From JBCBGF01 sp038526915 (GTDB lineage: Bacteria > Pseudomonadota > Alphaproteobacteria > Rhodobacterales > Rhodobacteraceae), in contig JBCBGF010000001.1 of the NCBI GenBank assembly GCA_038526915.1, positions 558,001 through 622,000 of the forward strand: a DNA stretch of 64,000 nt. Reading direction: 5' to 3'. This document shows, piece by piece, positions 61,842-64,000 of the stretch (the stretch's first letter is position 1; each line of letters opens with the position of its first letter). Under the pieces are notes generated by a model. It searched no databases and was not told the DNA's origin. It saw nothing but the letters and a program-made list of their open reading frames with translations. A program made the position numbers and the translations under genes.

Positions 61842-61852
61842 AGACACTGTTT
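61842..61852 (-). repeat. AAACAGTGTCT word, intergenic copy
   Basis: The exact inverted 11-mer sits in the 43-bp gap between the FAD hydroxylase start and the MBL gene stop; the only exact copy outside coding sequence. Confidence 0.5.
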
Positions 61853-61861
61853 TGGTGTGTT

Positions 61862-62812
61862 TTAGCCCTGCAACGCCTCCCAAAGGGCGGCGTCGCGTTC
61901 GGCCGTCCAGATCCGCGGGGTGGTGATATCGCGGGCCTCGTCATAGGCGCGGGCGACGTTGAAGGGCAGGCAGTGTTCATAGATGGCGTAGTCGCCGAAT
62001 TTGGCATCGCAGGCATCGCGGCAGGCGGCCATGGCCTCTTTCAAAGATCCGCCCTTCAGCGCGACCTTTGCAACCGAACGATAGGTCGAGTTCACGAAAT
62101 CGCCGGTACTGTCGAGCGCGGCATTCACCATCTCGCGCCCCACCAGTGCATCCCCCCGCCCAGGTGCGATGGCATCCAGATCCCAGCGCCGGATCGCCTC
62201 CAGCGTGCCGGGCCAGTCGTGGAAATGCCCGTCGCCGCAATAACAGGCCGAGCGATATTCGACGATGTCCCCGGTGAACATCACGTTCTGGTCGGGCACA
62301 TAGATCACCATGTCCCCGGCTGTGTGCGCCCGGCCCACCTGCATCAGATCCACGCGCCTTTGGCCAAGATAGACACTCATCCGGCCCTGGAACGTGGTCG
62401 TGGGCCAGGTCAGCCCGGGTATTTCCTCATGCCCGTGAAACAGCCGCGGGAACCGCGCAAACTCACTGTCCCAGTCCTCCTGCCCGCGTTCCACCACCAT
62501 GGCCCGCGCCGGTTCCGACATCAGGATCTGCGGCGCCCCAAAGGCCTGAGCCCCAAGCACGCGCACAGCATGGTAATGCGTCAGCGCCAGATGCGTGATC
62601 GGCTTGTCTGTAACGGTGCGGATGCAGTCGATCACCTTGCGCGCCAGGCGCGGTGTGGCCTGCGCCTCGACCACCATGACGCTGTCATCGCCGATGATCA
62701 CGCCGGAATTGGGGTCGCCCTCGGCGGTAAAGGCATAAAGCCCGTCACCCACTTCCGTGAAACTCGTCTCTTTTTCTGCCAGGTCGCCCTGGCTTGCGAA
62801 GGCTTTCGCCAT
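61862..62812 (-). CDS. MBL-fold metallohydrolase with altered metal motif
   Basis: 316 residues from the ATG of MAKAFASQGDLAEKE. Beta-lactamase fold: VVEAQATPRLARKV, ALTHYHAVRVLGA, AHTAGDMVIYVP and MFTGDIVEY. The usual T-H-x-H-x-D-H is T-H-Y-H-A-V-R, so the second-metal Asp and His are replaced. The gene lies 69 bp after hmgA, a position where such genes recur in aromatic-acid clusters. Possible hydrolase or dehydratase step in ring-cleavage; unproven. Confidence 0.82.
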   Translation of the reverse strand: MAKAFASQGDLAEKETSFTEVGDGLYAFTAEGDPNSGVIIGDDSVMVVEAQATPRLARKVIDCIRTVTDKPITHLALTHYHAVRVLGAQAFGAPQILMSEPARAMVVERGQEDWDSEFARFPRLFHGHEEIPGLTWPTTTFQGRMSVYLGQRRVDLMQVGRAHTAGDMVIYVPDQNVMFTGDIVEYRSACYCGDGHFHDWPGTLEAIRRWDLDAIAPGRGDALVGREMVNAALDSTGDFVNSTYRSVAKVALKGGSLKEAMAACRDACDAKFGDYAIYEHCLPFNVARAYDEARDITTPRIWTAERDAALWEALQG

Positions 62813-62856
62813 ATCTCCTCCCCGCCCCGTCTTTGGTCGTGAAATATCCTGGGGGT

Positions 62857-62875
62857 CTGGGGGCAACGCCCCCAG
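62857..62875. repeat. Short palindromic hairpin between hmgA and the MBL gene
   Basis: CTGGGGGC and GCCCCCAG are perfect 8-bp arms around AAC, preceded by a partial direct copy CTGGGGG. From memory similar GGGGGC-rich extragenic palindromes recur in Rhodobacteraceae genomes. May stabilise or end the hmgA message. Confidence 0.5.
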
Positions 62876-62881
62876 CTATCT

Positions 62882-64000
62882 TTACTTTTTCCCAGGCGTC
62901 CCGTCGAACTTCTTCTCAAGCGATGTCCAGCAATCGATATAGTCGTCCTGCAGCGGCGCTTCCGCGGCGGCAAACCGTGTCAAATGCTGGGGAAACCGTG
63001 TCTCGAACATAAACGACATGGTGTTGTCGAGCTTGTCGGGCCCCAGATTGGCGTTCGAGGCCCGTTCAAACGCGTCACGGTCCGGCCCGTGGGGCAGCAT
63101 CATGTTGTGCAGGCTCATCCCGCCGGGGACAAAGCCCTGGGGCTTGGCGTCATACTGGCCGTAGATGTTGCCCATAAGCTCGGACATGATGTTCTTGTGG
63201 TACCAGGGCGGGCGGAAGGTGTCTTCGGCCACCATCCAGCGTTCGCGGAACAGGACAAAGTCGATATTGGCGGTGCCCGGCACGCCCGAGGGGGCAGTCA
63301 GCACGGTGAAGATCGACGGGTCGGGGTGGTCGAAGAGCACCGCGCCGACGGGGCAATAGGTCTTCAGGTCGTATTTCACTGGGGCGTAGTTGCCGTGCCA
63401 GGCCACGACATCGAGCGGGCTGTGCCCGATCTCGGTCCGGTGGAACTGGCCGCACCATTTGACGGTGACGGTGGACGGGGTCTCAACGTCTTCGAATGCT
63501 GCGACGGGCGTTTTGAAATCCCGCCGGTTCGCCATGCAGTTGGACCCGATGGGCCCCCGGCCGGGGAGGTCGAATTTCGCGCCATAGTTTTCGCAGACGA
63601 ACCCGCGGGCGGGCCCATCCAGCACTTCGACCCGGTAGACGAGTCCGCGGGGGAGGATGGCGATCTCCTGGGGCTCCAGGTCGATGATCCCAAGCTCGGT
63701 GGCGAAGCGCAGGCGGCCTTCCTGGGGGACGACCAGGAGCTCGCTATCGGCGGAGTAGAAATAGTCATCCTGCATGGATGCGGTGACCAGGTAGATATGG
63801 CTGGCCATGCCGACTTGGGTGTTCACATCGCCCGCCGTCGTCATCGTGCGCATGCCGGTGAGCCAGGTCAGTGGCGCGTCCGAGTGGGGCACAGGATCCC
63901 AGCGGTATTGGCCCAGTGAGGCAACATCAGGGTCGATATTGGGGGCCGAAGTCCAGTAGGGCAGGTCGATGCGCGTGAACCGGTGCGTCTGCTTGACCGA
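62882..64000 (-). CDS. hmgA: Homogentisate 1,2-dioxygenase (5' end beyond the window)
   Basis: Opens the aromatic ring of homogentisate to maleylacetoacetate in tyrosine/phenylalanine breakdown. The frame is open to the window edge (372 residues visible of about 440-450). The extension reads RIDLPYWTSAPNIDPDVASL and joins LTWLTGMRTMTTAGDV without a start, so an internal GTG near 63892 is not the true start. Iron-ligand region: PPWYHKNIMSELMG (His and Glu) and SLHNMMLPHGPD. Downstream are the MBL, FAD hydroxylase and DUF2783 genes. Confidence 0.95.
   Translation of the reverse strand, partial: SVKQTHRFTRIDLPYWTSAPNIDPDVASLGQYRWDPVPHSDAPLTWLTGMRTMTTAGDVNTQVGMASHIYLVTASMQDDYFYSADSELLVVPQEGRLRFATELGIIDLEPQEIAILPRGLVYRVEVLDGPARGFVCENYGAKFDLPGRGPIGSNCMANRRDFKTPVAAFEDVETPSTVTVKWCGQFHRTEIGHSPLDVVAWHGNYAPVKYDLKTYCPVGAVLFDHPDPSIFTVLTAPSGVPGTANIDFVLFRERWMVAEDTFRPPWYHKNIMSELMGNIYGQYDAKPQGFVPGGMSLHNMMLPHGPDRDAFERASNANLGPDKLDNTMSFMFETRFPQHLTRFAAAEAPLQDDYIDCWTSLEKKFDGTPGKK

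Noticed and set aside
63890..63892. GTG as the start of hmgA
   Set aside because: The frame stays open to the window edge and the upstream residues are clearly homogentisate dioxygenase-like, so the gene is simply cut by the window.

Overview
The window reads as chromosomal core DNA of an alphaproteobacterium, most likely a marine Rhodobacteraceae (Roseobacter-type) species. The grounds are: high GC; the rimP-nusA-ylxR-infB order; a serC leader of the alphaproteobacterial type; a NaChBac-type sodium channel with a TLESWSM filter; a Hint_2-type protein; a DUF2783 small protein beside a flavin hydroxylase; and protein sequences that look like that family throughout. I see no insertion sequence, prophage, CRISPR array, rRNA or tRNA. 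No gene-free stretch exceeds about 220 bases. Species-level placement is inference.

Layout. 0-3.7 kb: family-2 glycosyltransferase and cysQ, divergent from a polysaccharide-type ABC permease, then alkB. 3.7-7.8 kb: dnaK-dnaJ behind a sigma32-like promoter, then radC. 7.8-16.9 kb: a substrate-binding/OmpA fusion, an unknown anchored protein and secA on the minus strand; then ppiC-argJ-mutT-fkbM on the plus strand. 16.9-22.4 kb: the minus-strand rimP-nusA-ylxR-infB operon with a promoter, a leader and an intrinsic terminator just before the rimP start codon. 22.4-30.6 kb: a CAP protein with an orphan peptide-type binding protein, pip, ubiG, a marR-nit-grxC-comF operon, an NDUFAF5-like methyltransferase and hemH. 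30.6-32.4 kb: two L,D-transpeptidases flanking a CAP lipoprotein. 32.5-40.6 kb: two ABC exporters, a TrmA-like RNA methyltransferase and the sodium channel in one tight operon; then hslO, a CoA-type NUDIX gene, the CCA enzyme gene and a LysE-family exporter. 41.7-46.4 kb: a NUDIX gene, a receiver-PP2C phosphatase facing an Hpt protein, ilvA and argG. 46.4-48.7 kb, the most accessory-looking part: a HlyC-type acyltransferase coupled to a Hint-domain protein, plus a sulfotransferase-like gene. 48.8-55.4 kb: msrA, rbsK, maeB, mutS. 55.4-59.3 kb: serB, serC with leader, serA. 59.3-64 kb: a metallophosphoesterase, then a tyrosine/homogentisate-type catabolic cluster (hmgA, cut by the window edge, an MBL hydrolase, an FAD hydroxylase and DUF2783).

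The genes are packed very tightly. Eight of twelve convergent gene pairs overlap at their stop codons and the other four are separated by an inverted repeat. Two of those four carry nearly the same 16-bp palindrome, whose two ends are the TAG stop codons of both genes. The observations I rate highest are the HlyC/Hint pair, this dual-stop palindrome, the rimP leader terminator, an over-represented AAACAGTGTCT word, and four GTACAC-type repeats one helical turn apart between serC and serA.
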